A DNA stretch of 64,000 bases from Ralstonia sp. UNC404CL21Col (GCF_000620465.1 NZ_JIBE01000003.1:310001-374000), one strand, 5' to 3'. Positions 9,366 through 18,638 are shown, counted from the first letter of the stretch. A program made the numbers and translations. Notes: generated by a model from the letters alone, not told the origin.

Positions 9366-11231
9366 TCAGAACGTTTCCCAGTCGGCGTCGTCTCCAGCGG
9401 CGACCAGAGGCTTCGCCTTGGTCAGGCTCGCGGGAATCGCTGCCGGTGCAGCCGGGCTCTTTTCGGTTCGCTCGACCGGCTTGGCAGCCGCCTTTCGCAA
9501 CACAGGCGGCTTGCGCGACGTCAGCTTGGGCTTAGCGGCTTCGGTGCTCGGCTTGGCGGCCCCGCGCCGCGGCGCTTCGTCCTTGGGTGCTGCCGGTGCC
9601 GTCGGCGTTGCGAGTGCCACGGGCTTGGCCGGCGCAACAGGCGGTTCAACCCGCGCCACCATGGCCGGCGCACGCAGCGCATGCGCGTCAAGGCGGAACT
9701 GCGCCACCACCTGCGTCAGGCTCACGGCCTGCTCTTCCAGCGATTGCGCAGCGGCGGCCGCCTGCTCCACCAGCGCAGCGTTCTGCTGCGTGGCGTCGTC
9801 AAGCTGCGTGACCGCGTGGCTCACTTCTTCAATGCCCGAGCGCTGTTCCTGGCTCGCCGACGAAATTTCGCCAACGATGTCGGTCACGCGCTTCACGCTC
9901 GCGACGATCTCGCGCATAGTCGTGCCGGCTTCTTCCACCAGCGCGCTGCCTGCATCCACGTTGACCACGGAATCGTCGATCAACGCCTTGATCTCCTTGG
10001 CGGCAGCAGCGCTGCGTTGCGCAAGGCTGCGCACCTCACCGGCCACCACGGCAAAACCACGGCCCTGTTCGCCCGCACGGGCGGCTTCCACCGCCGCATT
10101 CAGCGCAAGGATGTTCGTCTGGAACGCAATGCCGTCAATCACGCCGATGATGTCGACGATCTTGCGGGACGACGCGTTGATCGAGCCCATGGTTTCCACC
10201 ACGCGCGTCACCACATCGCCGCCGCGCACGGCCACATCCGAGGCAGAGGCCGCCAATTGGTTGGCCTGCTGCGCGTTGTCGGCGTTCTGCTGCACGGTCG
10301 ACATCAGCTGCTCCATGGCCGAAGCCGTTTCTTCGAGCGAGCTGGCCTGCTGTTCCGTGCGCGACGACAGGTCCAGGTTGCCGCTGGCGATCTCGCGCGT
10401 GGCCGTACCGATGGTTTCCGACGCGCCCTTGATGCGGCCGATGGTGTCCACCAGCGCGCCGCGCATGCGGCTCATGGCGTAGAGCAGGCTGTGGTTGTCG
10501 TCGGCGCGGGTGGCAATCTCCACCGTCAGGTCGCCACCGGCGATGCGGTTGGCCACATCGGCCGCGTAAGCCGGATCACCGCCCAGCGTGCGTTGCAGGC
10601 CGCGATTGGCGATGCTGCCCAGCAGGACCAGCAAGCCGCCCACGAGCACGAGCAGGCCGCCGGTCTGGTAAAGCGAAGTCATGAACGCGGCGTTGATGTC
10701 GTCCATGTAGACGCCAGTCGAGAAGACCCAATCCCACGGCTCATAGCGCATTGCAAACGCCGTCTTGGGCACCGGATCCGTGCCACCGACTTTCGGCCAA
10801 ACGTAGCTCGTGAATCCGCCCTTCGGGTCTTTGGCCGCGTTGGTCAGGCCCACGTAGACCGCATTGCCTTGCGCATCCTTGAAGCCGGATTGATCCTTGC
10901 CGATGAACTCCGGCTTGATCGGGTGCATCACCACCACGTTGTTGGAGCTGGTGATGGTGAAGTAGCCGTCCTTGTCGTAGCGCAGCGCCTTGAAACGGTC
11001 GAGCGCCTGCTTCTGCGCGGCCTCTTTGCTTAACGTGCCGTTCTTGGTCAGGTCGTCGTACTGCTTGACCAGGTTCATCGCCATGGTCGTCACGCTGATG
11101 AGGTTGTTCTTGCGCTCCTCCACGCGGATCTCGCGCGCCTGATATGCGTTGAATACCGAGATCAACGTCAGCGCGACAAGGCTGATGACCAACGGCAGCC
11201 AAAGCTTTTGGCGAAAGCTGAGCTTGCTCAT
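9366..11231 (-). CDS. Methyl-accepting chemotaxis protein with single Cache sensor and CheR-tether tail
   Basis: 621-residue chemoreceptor. TM1 is about residues 9-29. The periplasmic sensor is a single Cache (sCache_2-like) domain, recognised by [17 protein letters not shown], the segment GFTSYVWPK and [18 protein letters not shown]2, HAMP and the methyl-accepting domain follow, with the tip [20 protein letters not shown]. Like its neighbour it ends in DWETF. Cache sensors of this type often bind small carboxylates, but the ligand here is unknown. The ATG at 11231 was chosen because the 12 residues before it in the open frame are not receptor-like. A sigma-28-like promoter lies about 80 bases upstream. 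Confidence 0.94.
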   Translation of the reverse strand: MSKLSFRQKLWLPLVISLVALTLISVFNAYQAREIRVEERKNNLISVTTMAMNLVKQYDDLTKNGTLSKEAAQKQALDRFKALRYDKDGYFTITSSNNVVVMHPIKPEFIGKDQSGFKDAQGNAVYVGLTNAAKDPKGGFTSYVWPKVGGTDPVPKTAFAMRYEPWDWVFSTGVYMDDINAAFMTSLYQTGGLLVLVGGLLVLLGSIANRGLQRTLGGDPAYAADVANRIAGGDLTVEIATRADDNHSLLYAMSRMRGALVDTIGRIKGASETIGTATREIASGNLDLSSRTEQQASSLEETASAMEQLMSTVQQNADNAQQANQLAASASDVAVRGGDVVTRVVETMGSINASSRKIVDIIGVIDGIAFQTNILALNAAVEAARAGEQGRGFAVVAGEVRSLAQRSAAAAKEIKALIDDSVVNVDAGSALVEEAGTTMREIVASVKRVTDIVGEISSASQEQRSGIEEVSHAVTQLDDATQQNAALVEQAAAAAQSLEEQAVSLTQVVAQFRLDAHALRAPAMVARVEPPVAPAKPVALATPTAPAAPKDEAPRRGAAKPSTEAAKPKLTSRKPPVLRKAAAKPVERTEKSPAAPAAIPASLTKAKPLVAAGDDADWETF

Positions 11232-11260
11232 TCCAGAGTCTCCGGATGCGGAACCGCGAG

Positions 11261-11426
11261 GCGCCATTTGCGCAAACGCGTTCCCACTATGGTTTTAGGG
11301 GTCCGAATGGTCTATCGGCAGGCAGGCCGCCAACCTTGAGGGGACGACCCCGAGCAACGGCCGGCCGCCCTCCGTTTGCACCGATCCACCGCGAGCCGCG
11401 CCCCAAGCGATCTTTGCAAATGGCGC
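11261..11426. repeat. Separated inverted repeat between chemoreceptor and LysR genes
   Basis: GCGCCATTTG at 11261-11270 is repeated in inverse orientation as CAAATGGCGC at 11417-11426. The matching bases continue for four more positions (CAAA/TTTG) after a two-base insertion in one arm. The arms lie 30 and 44 bases upstream of the two divergent start codons. Function is unknown; it may be a paired regulator site. Confidence 0.5.
11312..11339 (-). promoter_or_regulatory. Sigma-28 (FliA) type promoter for the chemoreceptor pair
   Basis: Read on the minus strand it is TCAAGGTT, 12 bases, GCCGATAG. The flagellar sigma factor consensus is TAAAGTTT-N11-GCCGATAA. Seven of eight bases match in the -10 element and six of eight in the -35 element, with one extra spacer base. 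The -10 sits 80 bases before the ATG of the Cache receptor. The known class 3 control of chemoreceptors supports the call. Confidence 0.7.
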
Positions 11427-11469
11427 CATATTGGGCAGAATTCTTTTGATCTGAAATTGATAATCGAAC

Positions 11470-12366
11470 ATGAAAACCACGCTCGAAGAACTGCTCGCCT
11501 TCCGCACGGTGGTCGACACGGGCTCTGTCACGGCGGCGGCTGAGCAGCTCGGCCAGACGGTATCTGGCGTAAGCCGCGCGCTGCGCCGCCTGGAAGAGAA
11601 GCTGGACACCACCCTGCTCTCGCGCACCACGCGGCGGCTGTCGCTCACCGACGAGGGCGCGACGTTTCTGGCGCAGGCGCGCAGCATCCTCGCCGCCGTC
11701 GACGAGGCCGAAGAGCAGATGGCCCTGCGCCGCCAGCAGCCCGCCGGCCGTCTGCGCATCAACGCTGCCATGCCGTTCATGCTGCATGTGGTGGCGCCGC
11801 TGGTGCCGGATTTCCGCGCGCAGTATCCGCAGATCGAGCTGGAGCTGAACACCGACGACCTGATCATCGATCTGCTGGAAGAAGACACCGACGTGGCGAT
11901 CCGCATCGGCCCGCTGCGTGACTCCACCCTGCGGGCGCGGCTGCTCGGCACGCGGCGGCTGCGCGTGCTGGCAAGCCCCGCCTATCTGAAAGCGCACGGC
12001 CGGCCACGCAACGTCGACGACTTGCAGAAGCACATCCTGCTCGGTTTCGGGCAGCCGGAATCGCTGAACCAATGGCCCCTGCGCGGCCCGCATGGCGACC
12101 GGTTGCGCATCGAACCCACCCTCAAGGCCTCCAGCGGTGAAACGCTGCGGCAGCTTGCTCTGCAGGGCGTCGGCATCGTCTGCCTGGCTGACTTCATGAG
12201 CGCTGAAGACCGACGCACGGGGGATCTCGTGCAGGTGCTGCCGGATGCCACGGTCGAGGTGCTGCAGCCGATTCACGCGGTGTACTACCGCAACACGCAG
12301 CTGGCCTCGCGGATCGCGTGCTTTCTCGACTTTCTCGAAGCCCGGCTCACCGACGATGGACGGTGA
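11470..12366 (+). CDS. LysR-family transcriptional regulator
   Basis: 298-residue regulator. The N-terminal winged helix-turn-helix spans about residues 5-64 (LLAFRTVVDTGSVTAAAEQLG, then SRALRRLEEKLDTTLLSRTTRRLSLT). A periplasmic-binding-protein-like effector domain follows (about 90-295), with segments such as GRLRINAAMPFMLHVVAPLV. It resembles the large subgroup whose members act on a neighbouring operon. Here the divergent neighbour is the chemoreceptor pair, but its sigma-28 promoter argues against simple LysR control. The target and effector cannot be named. Confidence 0.9.
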   Translation: MKTTLEELLAFRTVVDTGSVTAAAEQLGQTVSGVSRALRRLEEKLDTTLLSRTTRRLSLTDEGATFLAQARSILAAVDEAEEQMALRRQQPAGRLRINAAMPFMLHVVAPLVPDFRAQYPQIELELNTDDLIIDLLEEDTDVAIRIGPLRDSTLRARLLGTRRLRVLASPAYLKAHGRPRNVDDLQKHILLGFGQPESLNQWPLRGPHGDRLRIEPTLKASSGETLRQLALQGVGIVCLADFMSAEDRRTGDLVQVLPDATVEVLQPIHAVYYRNTQLASRIACFLDFLEARLTDDGR

Positions 12367-12463
12367 AGCCGCATCGCGGGTGTGCAACAATTGCGCGATT
12401 CAACACCTTCCGCGCGCGGCCTGATCGGATCACATCGGGCGGCGCGCTGCGCTTTGAGCACTC

Positions 12464-15106
12464 ATGGCTGAACACTCCGCTCCGGTTCTGGAGATCGACC
12501 CGAAATACGGCCCTTTCGACAAGCACACTCCGATGATGCAACAGTACCTTCGCTTGAAGGCTGGGCATCCGGACACGCTTGTCTTCTACCGCATGGGCGA
12601 CTTTTACGAACTCTTCTTTGAAGACGCCGAAAAAGCCTCCCGCCTGCTCGACATCACCCTCACTGCACGCGGCAGTTCCAACGGACATCCGATCCGCATG
12701 GCGGGCATCCCGTTCCACGCCGCGGAGCAATACCTCGCCAAGCTGGTCAAGCTGGGCGAATCCGTCGCCATCTGCGAGCAAATCGGAGACCCCGCCACGA
12801 CCAAGGGACCGGTCGAGCGCAAGGTCGTGCGCGTCGTCACACCCGGCACGTTGACGGACGCCGCGCTGCTCTCCGACAAGGTCAACAACCATCTGCTGGC
12901 CATCGCGCACCTGCCCGGCAAGCGGGGCGCGGCACCGCTGATGGGCCTGGCGTGGCTCAACCTCGTGGGCGGCGAATTGCGCGTGATGGAATGCAGCCCC
13001 GACCAGCTCGACCGCGAACTCGAACGCATCCGCCCCGCCGAAGTGCTGGCCGACGATGCGACGCTCAATACCCTCCAGGTGGATGTCGCCCGCACGCGCC
13101 TGCCCGATTGGCATTTCGACGTGGAAGCCGGCACGCGCCGCCTGCGTGAACAACTCGGCGTGGCGAGCCTCGTCGCCTTTGGCGCGGAAACGTTGACGGC
13201 CGCACTGGCGGCTGCCGGCGCGCTGCTGAACTACGCAGCGGCCACGCAAGGCCAATCGCTGCGCCACGTGATCGGCCTGACCGTCGAGCACGAAAGCGAA
13301 TTCATCGGCCTGGACACCGCCACGCGCCGCAACCTTGAGCTGACCGAGACGCTGCGCGGGCAGGAATCGCCGACGCTGTTCTCGCTGCTCGACACCTGCG
13401 CGACCAGCATGGGCAGCCGCCTGCTGCGCCACTGGCTGCATCATCCGCTGCGGGATCGCGCCGTGCCTCAAGCGCGTCAGCAGGCGATTGAAGTGCTGCT
13501 CGGCAGCGATTGGCAAACGTTGCGTGCGACGCTGCGCACGCTGTCAGACGTGGAGCGCATTACGGGGCGGCTGGCGCTGCTGTCAGCGCGGCCGCGCGAT
13601 CTGTCGTCGCTGCGTGACACGCTGGCGCGCCTGCCCGAGATTCGCGAAGAACTGCCGCAAAGCGACGCGGCTCCGCTGTTGACCGAGCTGTACGCCGCGC
13701 TCAGCTTGCCCGAAGACGCCCACGCCCTGCTGCAGCGCGCCGTGATGGCCGAGCCGGCGGCCATGGTGCGCGACGGCGGCGTCATCGCGCGCGGCTACGA
13801 TGCCGACCTCGACGAGCTGCGCGACATCTCGGAAAACTGCGGCCAGTTCCTCGTCGATCTGGAAGCCCGCGAACGCGAGCGCACCGGCATCGCTAATCTG
13901 CGCGTCGAATACAACCGCGTGCATGGCTTCTACATCGAAGTCACCAACGGCCAGGCCGCCAAGGTGCCGGACGATTACCGCCGCCGCCAGACGCTGAAGA
14001 ACGCCGAGCGCTACATCACACCCGAGCTGAAGGCGTTCGAAGACAAAGCGTTGTCCGCGCAGGACCGTGCCCTGTCGCGCGAGAAAGTCCTCTACGAAGA
14101 GTTGCTGCAAAAACTGCTGCCGCATCTGGCCGAGTTCAAGCGCATTGCCGCCGCGCTGGCGCAGGCTGATGTGCTGGCAACGCTCGCCGAGCGCGCGCAT
14201 GCGCTGTCGTGGTCGCGCCCCACGCTGACCGATGCACCCGGCATTGAGCTGACGCGCGCACGCCATCCCGTGGTCGAACAGCAAGTCGAACAGTTCGTCG
14301 CCAACGACTGCATGCTGCAGGAGGCGCGCAAGCTGTTGCTGATCACCGGCCCGAACATGGGCGGTAAATCGACCTTCATGCGGCAAACCGCGCTGGTCGT
14401 GCTGCTCGCCTACGTGGGCGCATTTGTGCCGGCGGAAGCGGCCGTCATCGGCCCGATCGACCGCATCTTCACGCGCATCGGCGCCGCCGACGATCTGGCG
14501 GGCGGTCGTTCGACCTTCATGGTCGAAATGACGGAAGCCGCCGCCATCCTGCACCGTGCAACGCCCAACAGCCTCGTGCTGATGGACGAGATCGGCCGCG
14601 GCACGAGCACGTTCGACGGCCTTGCGCTCGCCTGGGCGATCGCGCGTCACTTGCTGTCGCACAACCGCAGCCACACGCTGTTCGCCACGCACTATTTCGA
14701 GCTGACGCAACTGCCGCAGGAGTTTGCTCAGGCCGCCAACGTGCACCTCTCCGCCGTCGAACATGGTGACGGTATCGTCTTCCTGCATGCCGTGCAGGAG
14801 GGCCCGGCCAGCCAGAGTTACGGCCTGCAGGTCGCGCAGCTGGCGGGCGTGCCGCAGCCGGTCATTCGCGCCGCGCGCAAGCGGCTCGCGTGGCTGGAGC
14901 AGCATTCCGCCGACACCGGCGCCACCCCTCAGCTGGACCTCTTCGCACTTGCCGCCGATACGCCCATCGACGATGAAGACGAGGCCGACGCCCCCGACAG
15001 TGCACTGACGGAGGCACTCGCCGGCATCGATCCCGATGACATGACGCCGCGTGAAGCGCTCGATGCGCTGTACCGGCTCAAGGCGCTGGCGAGCCCGTCC
15101 GCCTGA
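12464..15106 (+). CDS. mutS: DNA mismatch repair ATPase MutS
   Basis: Recognises base mismatches and small loops and starts mismatch repair with MutL. The 880-residue protein has the mismatch-binding motif GDFYELF (F47 and E49, which contact the mispair). Core, connector and clamp domains follow. The ABC-type ATPase carries Walker [10 protein letters not shown] (about 629-637), Walker B with [16 protein letters not shown], and the ATHYFELT segment. A C-terminal acidic tail ([11 protein letters not shown]) precedes a terminal helical segment like the MutS tetramerisation motif. Length is normal for the family. Confidence 0.97.
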   Translation: MAEHSAPVLEIDPKYGPFDKHTPMMQQYLRLKAGHPDTLVFYRMGDFYELFFEDAEKASRLLDITLTARGSSNGHPIRMAGIPFHAAEQYLAKLVKLGESVAICEQIGDPATTKGPVERKVVRVVTPGTLTDAALLSDKVNNHLLAIAHLPGKRGAAPLMGLAWLNLVGGELRVMECSPDQLDRELERIRPAEVLADDATLNTLQVDVARTRLPDWHFDVEAGTRRLREQLGVASLVAFGAETLTAALAAAGALLNYAAATQGQSLRHVIGLTVEHESEFIGLDTATRRNLELTETLRGQESPTLFSLLDTCATSMGSRLLRHWLHHPLRDRAVPQARQQAIEVLLGSDWQTLRATLRTLSDVERITGRLALLSARPRDLSSLRDTLARLPEIREELPQSDAAPLLTELYAALSLPEDAHALLQRAVMAEPAAMVRDGGVIARGYDADLDELRDISENCGQFLVDLEARERERTGIANLRVEYNRVHGFYIEVTNGQAAKVPDDYRRRQTLKNAERYITPELKAFEDKALSAQDRALSREKVLYEELLQKLLPHLAEFKRIAAALAQADVLATLAERAHALSWSRPTLTDAPGIELTRARHPVVEQQVEQFVANDCMLQEARKLLLITGPNMGGKSTFMRQTALVVLLAYVGAFVPAEAAVIGPIDRIFTRIGAADDLAGGRSTFMVEMTEAAAILHRATPNSLVLMDEIGRGTSTFDGLALAWAIARHLLSHNRSHTLFATHYFELTQLPQEFAQAANVHLSAVEHGDGIVFLHAVQEGPASQSYGLQVAQLAGVPQPVIRAARKRLAWLEQHSADTGATPQLDLFALAADTPIDDEDEADAPDSALTEALAGIDPDDMTPREALDALYRLKALASPSA

Positions 15107-15111
15107 TTCCG

Positions 15112-16188
15112 ATGACACGGCGCGGCGCAACTTCCCGCAGGTTTCCATGCATCGCCTTGGCATTGGCGATGCTGCTGCCGGTGGCTGCGCCCGCTGCGTC
15201 CAAGAGCGCGAAGCCTGCAAATGACGCGCCGTCCGCCTTCGCCTTCACGGTCATCGGCAACCTTCCCGAACGCCCCGAAGATGTCGCGCCCGTGCGCACG
15301 CTGCTGGACGCCATCGACGCCGAACATCCGGCCTTCGTCGTTCACCTGGGCAACCTCAAGGGCCGCGATGAATCGTGCGCCGACACGCTGCTCGAAGCGC
15401 GCCACGACCTGCTCGACAGCCTGATCGCACCCGTCATCTACATCCCGGGCGACCACGACTGGAGCGACTGCCAGCGCCCCGCGGCGGGCAGCTTCGACCC
15501 GGTGGAGCGCCTGGTGCGCCTGCGCGAGCTGTTCTACCCCGACGACAACACGCTCGGCCAGCGCACTATGACGGTCATGCGCCAGTCGGATCAGGCCAAG
15601 TTCCGCAGCTACCGCGAAAACACGCGCTGGACGATGAACGACGTGTTGTTCGTCACCCTCAACGTGCCCGGCGACAACAACAACTACAAAACCGCGGGCG
15701 GGCGCAACGGCGAATACGAAGACCGCCTCGAAGCCAATCGTCAATGGCTCGCTCGCGCCTTTGCCGTCGCGCGTCAACGCAAGATGGCCGGCGTGGTCGT
15801 CATGATGCAAGCCGATCCGCTCTTCGAAGATGGCTGGGAGCGGCGCCGCGCACCCACCCTGCTCGACGGTTTATTGCGCCGCCGTTCGCATGACGGTTAT
15901 CTGGCGCTCAAGCGCCAGTTGCGCACGCTCACGCGCGACTACGACGGTGCCGTCCTCCTGATCCACGGTGCCAGCCAGACGTTCATGCTCGACCGCCCGC
16001 TCAAGGACGAAGACGGCCGGCCGGATCCGCACGTCATGCGCGCACGCACCTATGGTTCGCCGGTGCTCGACCGCTGGCTGGAGGTGTCTGTCACGCCGGG
16101 CCGCACGCCGCTCTTCCATATCCGCAGCCGCCGCCTCGACAACACGCCGGCGCCCGCCCCGGAGATTGCACCGGCGCCCGCGCAATAA
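15112..16188 (+). CDS. Exported calcineurin-like phosphoesterase-fold protein with degenerate metal site
   Basis: 358-residue protein with a signal peptide (about 1-29, AAPAAS). The fold resembles a secreted metallophosphoesterase. The first metal motif (usually DxH) reads VIGNLPE, and the second (usually GDxxD/N) reads LGNLKGRD (80-86). Only the third, PGDHDWSDC (112-120), looks intact. It may therefore have reduced or altered catalysis, or bind a ligand only. It follows the mutS stop by five bases, so it probably depends on the mutS transcript, and it ends at a strong bidirectional terminator. Substrate is unknown. Confidence 0.7.
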   Translation: MTRRGATSRRFPCIALALAMLLPVAAPAASKSAKPANDAPSAFAFTVIGNLPERPEDVAPVRTLLDAIDAEHPAFVVHLGNLKGRDESCADTLLEARHDLLDSLIAPVIYIPGDHDWSDCQRPAAGSFDPVERLVRLRELFYPDDNTLGQRTMTVMRQSDQAKFRSYRENTRWTMNDVLFVTLNVPGDNNNYKTAGGRNGEYEDRLEANRQWLARAFAVARQRKMAGVVVMMQADPLFEDGWERRRAPTLLDGLLRRRSHDGYLALKRQLRTLTRDYDGAVLLIHGASQTFMLDRPLKDEDGRPDPHVMRARTYGSPVLDRWLEVSVTPGRTPLFHIRSRRLDNTPAPAPEIAPAPAQ

Positions 16189-16214
16189 AAAACGGGAGCC
16201 GAAGCTCCCGTTTT
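16187..16214. terminator. Bidirectional intrinsic terminator
   Basis: A seven-base GC-rich stem (CGGGAGC/GCTCCCG) with loop CGAA is flanked by six A residues on the left and four T residues on the right. It can therefore terminate the phosphoesterase gene on the plus strand and the SlyD-like gene on the minus strand. Confidence 0.88.
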
Positions 16215-16235
16215 CGTAACTCGATAAACCGCCGA

Positions 16236-16763
16236 TCAGTGCAGCGTGTGCGGCTTGTCGTCGTCTTCGTCCTCGTCCACCACTTCGAGGCCGGTTTCAC
16301 CATGCACGTGGCCGTGCTCGATTTCTTCCGCGGTGGCTTCACGCACTTCCGTCACCTTCAGCTCGAAGCGCAGCGCCATGCCGGCCAGCGGGTGGTTGCC
16401 ATCCAGCACAACCTTGTCTTCCGCCACATCCGTGACGGTGTAGACGATGGCATCTTCTTCATCGCCATCTTCGGGCACGCCCTCGAACTGCATGCCGACT
16501 TCGAGCGGCTCGGGGAAACGATCGCGCGGCTCGATCTTGATCAGCTCTTGATCGTAGTCACCGAAAGCGTCGTCCGGCTCGAGCTGCAGTTTGGTCTCGT
16601 AGCCTTGCTCGTGGCCGTCCAGCGCTTCCTCGATCTTGGGGAACGTGCCATCATAGCCGCCGTGCAAATACACCATCGGCTCATCGGATTCCTCGATGAC
16701 GTTGCCCTGCGCGTCGGACAGTTTGTAAGCCACCGACACCACCGTATTCTTCGCGATTTTCAA
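16236..16763 (-). CDS. slyD: FKBP-type peptidyl-prolyl isomerase, SlyD-like
   Basis: 175-residue prolyl isomerase and chaperone. FKBP half-domains flank an insert-in-flap domain: KNTVVSVAYKLSDAQG, YLHGGYDGTFPKIEEALDG, then FGDYDQELIKI in the insert, and GNHPLAGMALRFELKV closing the barrel. The C-terminus is acidic with scattered histidines (EHGHVHG, DEDEDDDKPH). This is shorter than the His/Cys-rich nickel tail of E. coli SlyD. A TTG start is chosen because GGAG lies seven bases upstream and the product then begins MKIAKNTVV, as in the family. Longer ATG/GTG frames would overlap the divergent gene. Confidence 0.88.
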   Translation of the reverse strand: MKIAKNTVVSVAYKLSDAQGNVIEESDEPMVYLHGGYDGTFPKIEEALDGHEQGYETKLQLEPDDAFGDYDQELIKIEPRDRFPEPLEVGMQFEGVPEDGDEEDAIVYTVTDVAEDKVVLDGNHPLAGMALRFELKVTEVREATAEEIEHGHVHGETGLEVVDEDEDDDKPHTLH

Positions 16764-16774
16764 TTGCGCACTCC

Positions 16775-18004
16775 ATGAACGAAGTCCCATTATACGCTGC
16801 CGATGGCGGCGTCCAACCTGCTCTTCCAGCGGGGCATCCGGCGCAACTTCTCGGCGGTCTGTCACCGCGCGATTTCATGCGCACGCACTGGCAGAAAAAG
16901 CCTCTGCTGATCCGTCAGGCACTTTCTCCCGACGAGATGCGTGCGCTGCACTTTCCGCTCTCGCCCGAACGCGTACTTGCCCTGGCTGCGCGCCACGATG
17001 TCGAGTCCCGACTGATCGCGCAATCGCGCGGGCGCTGGTCCTTCAATCACGGCCCCTTCGACGAACGCCCGCTACCGTCGCGCAAGACCCGCAACTGGTC
17101 GGTGCTTGTGCAAGGCGCGAACCTCGTCGAGCCGGCGGTCGAAGCGCTGATGCAACGTTTCCGGTTCATTCCCGACGCGCGGCTCGATGACGTGATGATC
17201 AGCTTCGCAACCGACGGCGGCGGCGTCGGCCCGCACTTCGATTCGTACGATGTGTTCCTGCTGCAAGCGCACGGCAAACGCCGCTGGCGCATCTCCGCAC
17301 AGGAGGACCTCACGCTCATCCCTGATCTGCCGCTGAAAATCCTCGCCAATTTCCGGCCCGAAGAGGAATTCGTGCTCGAACCCGGCGACATGCTCTATCT
17401 GCCCCCGCACTACGCGCACGACGGCGTGGCCGAGGGCGATTGCATGACATACTCGATCGGTTTCCGCTCACCGTCGTACCGAGAATTGGCGGGCCACTTT
17501 CTGGGCTTCCTGTCGCAAACGCTGGAAGACGATCCCAACTTTGAAGGTCGCTACGCAGACCCCGACCAAAAGCCGACCGAACACCCCGGCGAACTGCCCG
17601 CCGCCATGGTCAAGGCGCTTGCGCAGAAGCTCAACGCATTGCGCTGGACGCCTGATCTCGTTGGTGAATTCCTCGGCGCGTATCTGTCCGAGCCGAAGGA
17701 TCACGTCGACTTCGTGACGCAGCCCCGCTTGCCGCTTGCACGCTTCACGGCCCGGGCGCGCAAGGAAGGCATCGTCCTCGATGCGCGAACGCAGGCGCTG
17801 TATGACGCGCAACGCTTCTGGATCAACGGCGACACGTTCGAGCCGTCGGGAACGCTGCTTGCGTGGCTTTCCGCGTTGGCCGACGCACGTCGTGCGAGCG
17901 CCGCGTCGGTGGATGCGGCGGCCGGCCTGCCGGATCTGATGGACACGCTGCACGCATGGTACGAAGAAGGCTGGCTGAGGTTGGCTGGCCCTGCGCAGCG
18001 ATGA
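16775..18004 (+). CDS. roxA: Ribosomal protein uL16 arginine hydroxylase-type cupin (RoxA/YcfD)
   Basis: JmjC-fold Fe(II)/2-oxoglutarate oxygenase. The family hydroxylates an arginine of ribosomal protein L16. The 409-residue length fits YcfD. The N-terminal signature is LLGGLSPRDFMRTHWQKKPLLI. The iron ligands are H154 and D156 in GPHFDSYDVF and the distal H215 in PHYAHDG. The 2-oxoglutarate-contacting region GKRRWRIS follows the HxD motif. A C-terminal dimerisation/winged-helix part runs from about residue 250. The ATG lies 11 bases from the start codon of the divergent slyD, and no clear Shine-Dalgarno precedes it. Confidence 0.9.
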   Translation: MNEVPLYAADGGVQPALPAGHPAQLLGGLSPRDFMRTHWQKKPLLIRQALSPDEMRALHFPLSPERVLALAARHDVESRLIAQSRGRWSFNHGPFDERPLPSRKTRNWSVLVQGANLVEPAVEALMQRFRFIPDARLDDVMISFATDGGGVGPHFDSYDVFLLQAHGKRRWRISAQEDLTLIPDLPLKILANFRPEEEFVLEPGDMLYLPPHYAHDGVAEGDCMTYSIGFRSPSYRELAGHFLGFLSQTLEDDPNFEGRYADPDQKPTEHPGELPAAMVKALAQKLNALRWTPDLVGEFLGAYLSEPKDHVDFVTQPRLPLARFTARARKEGIVLDARTQALYDAQRFWINGDTFEPSGTLLAWLSALADARRASAASVDAAAGLPDLMDTLHAWYEEGWLRLAGPAQR

Positions 18005-18068
18005 TTCCGCGTTGAAACAGATCGTTACAAAAGCGTTTGAATCGTACGTGCGTCAGGCCCGACTCAAC

Positions 18069-18097
18069 TACACAGGGTAGGTAAAGGTCGCTATAAT
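18069..18097 (+). promoter_or_regulatory. Sigma-70 promoter of the small lipoprotein gene
   Basis: TACACA, 17 bases, TATAAT. The -10 is perfect and the -35 matches four of six bases at optimal spacing. It implies a leader of about 140 bases before the ATG at 18244. Confidence 0.7.
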
Positions 18098-18111
18098 CCG
18101 ACGCTAGCTTG

Positions 18112-18190
18112 CAAGCCGAGCAGCCCTCGTGCGGCTTGGCTGCCAGCATAGAAGAAGGTGTAGTACCTGAGCGATAATTACCGGTAATTA
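18112..18190 (+). promoter_or_regulatory. Structured leader with hairpin and 16-bp palindrome
   Basis: Within the predicted untranslated leader, CAAGCCG (18112-18118) pairs with CGGCTTG (18132-18138). Further on, TAATTACCGGTAATTA (18175-18190) is a perfect 16-base palindrome. The palindrome could be a protein-binding site or form an RNA hairpin. No riboswitch family is recognised. Confidence 0.5.
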
Positions 18191-18243
18191 TTCATCGCCC
18201 TTTCTGTTGTTCGCTTTCCATATTCAGTTTAAGGATCGAAAAA

Positions 18244-18486
18244 ATGAAAAAGTCTCTCCTGATCGCCTCGCTGATGGCTGCTGTTGCTCTGGCTGCTTGC
18301 GGTAAGAAAGAAGAAGCTGCTGCTCCGGCCGCTGCTCCGGAAGCTTCGGCTCCGGCCGCTGCTGCTCCGGCTCCGGCTGCTTCGGACGCTGCTGCAGCTC
18401 CGGCTGCCCCGGCTGCCCCGGCTGCTTCGGACGCTGCCGCTTCGGCTCCGGCTGCTGACGCTTCGGCTCCGGCTGCTAAGCAATAA
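18244..18486 (+). CDS. Small Ala/Pro-rich lipoprotein
   Basis: 80-residue predicted lipoprotein. The signal peptide MKKSLLIASLMAAVALAAC ends in lipobox LAAC with C19 as the acylated residue. The mature part is GKKEE followed by about 55 residues of Ala, Pro, Ser and Asp only, in irregular units such as EASAPAA, ASDAAAA and APAAPAA. Such a sequence is expected to be unstructured and could act as a spacer in the cell wall or periplasm. The consensus promoter, AAGGA ribosome-binding site and strong terminator suggest high expression as a single-gene transcript. Function is unknown. Confidence 0.88.
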   Translation: MKKSLLIASLMAAVALAACGKKEEAAAPAAAPEASAPAAAAPAPAASDAAAAPAAPAAPAASDAAASAPAADASAPAAKQ

Positions 18487-18504
18487 TCGCGTTTCTCGCG
18501 AGAC

Positions 18505-18533
18505 AAAAAGCCGACCCTCGGGTCGGCTTTTTT
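18505..18533 (+). terminator. Intrinsic terminator of the lipoprotein gene
   Basis: A GC-rich stem (CCGACCC/GGTCGG with flanking A-T pairs) and three-base loop are preceded by five A residues and followed by six T residues, 18 bases past the stop. Confidence 0.92.
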
Positions 18534-18638
18534 CATGGGCGCGATCTAAGTTTCAGTTCGTGGCAGCAATGACGCGCCCATCCGCCATTCAAAGTTGTTT
18601 CTGAATCTTACAAGCCGCTCCAGACAGGCCTCAGGCCC

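Noticed and set aside
9150-11033. Long open frame (627 codons) on the plus strand across the chemoreceptor genes
   Set aside because: It is antisense to a clear chemoreceptor and has His/Arg-rich composition typical of a shadow frame in high-GC DNA.
16681-16865. N-terminal extension of the SlyD-like protein to 209 residues
   Set aside because: The extension overlaps the divergent roxA-like gene and lacks family similarity. The TTG start has a good ribosome-binding site.
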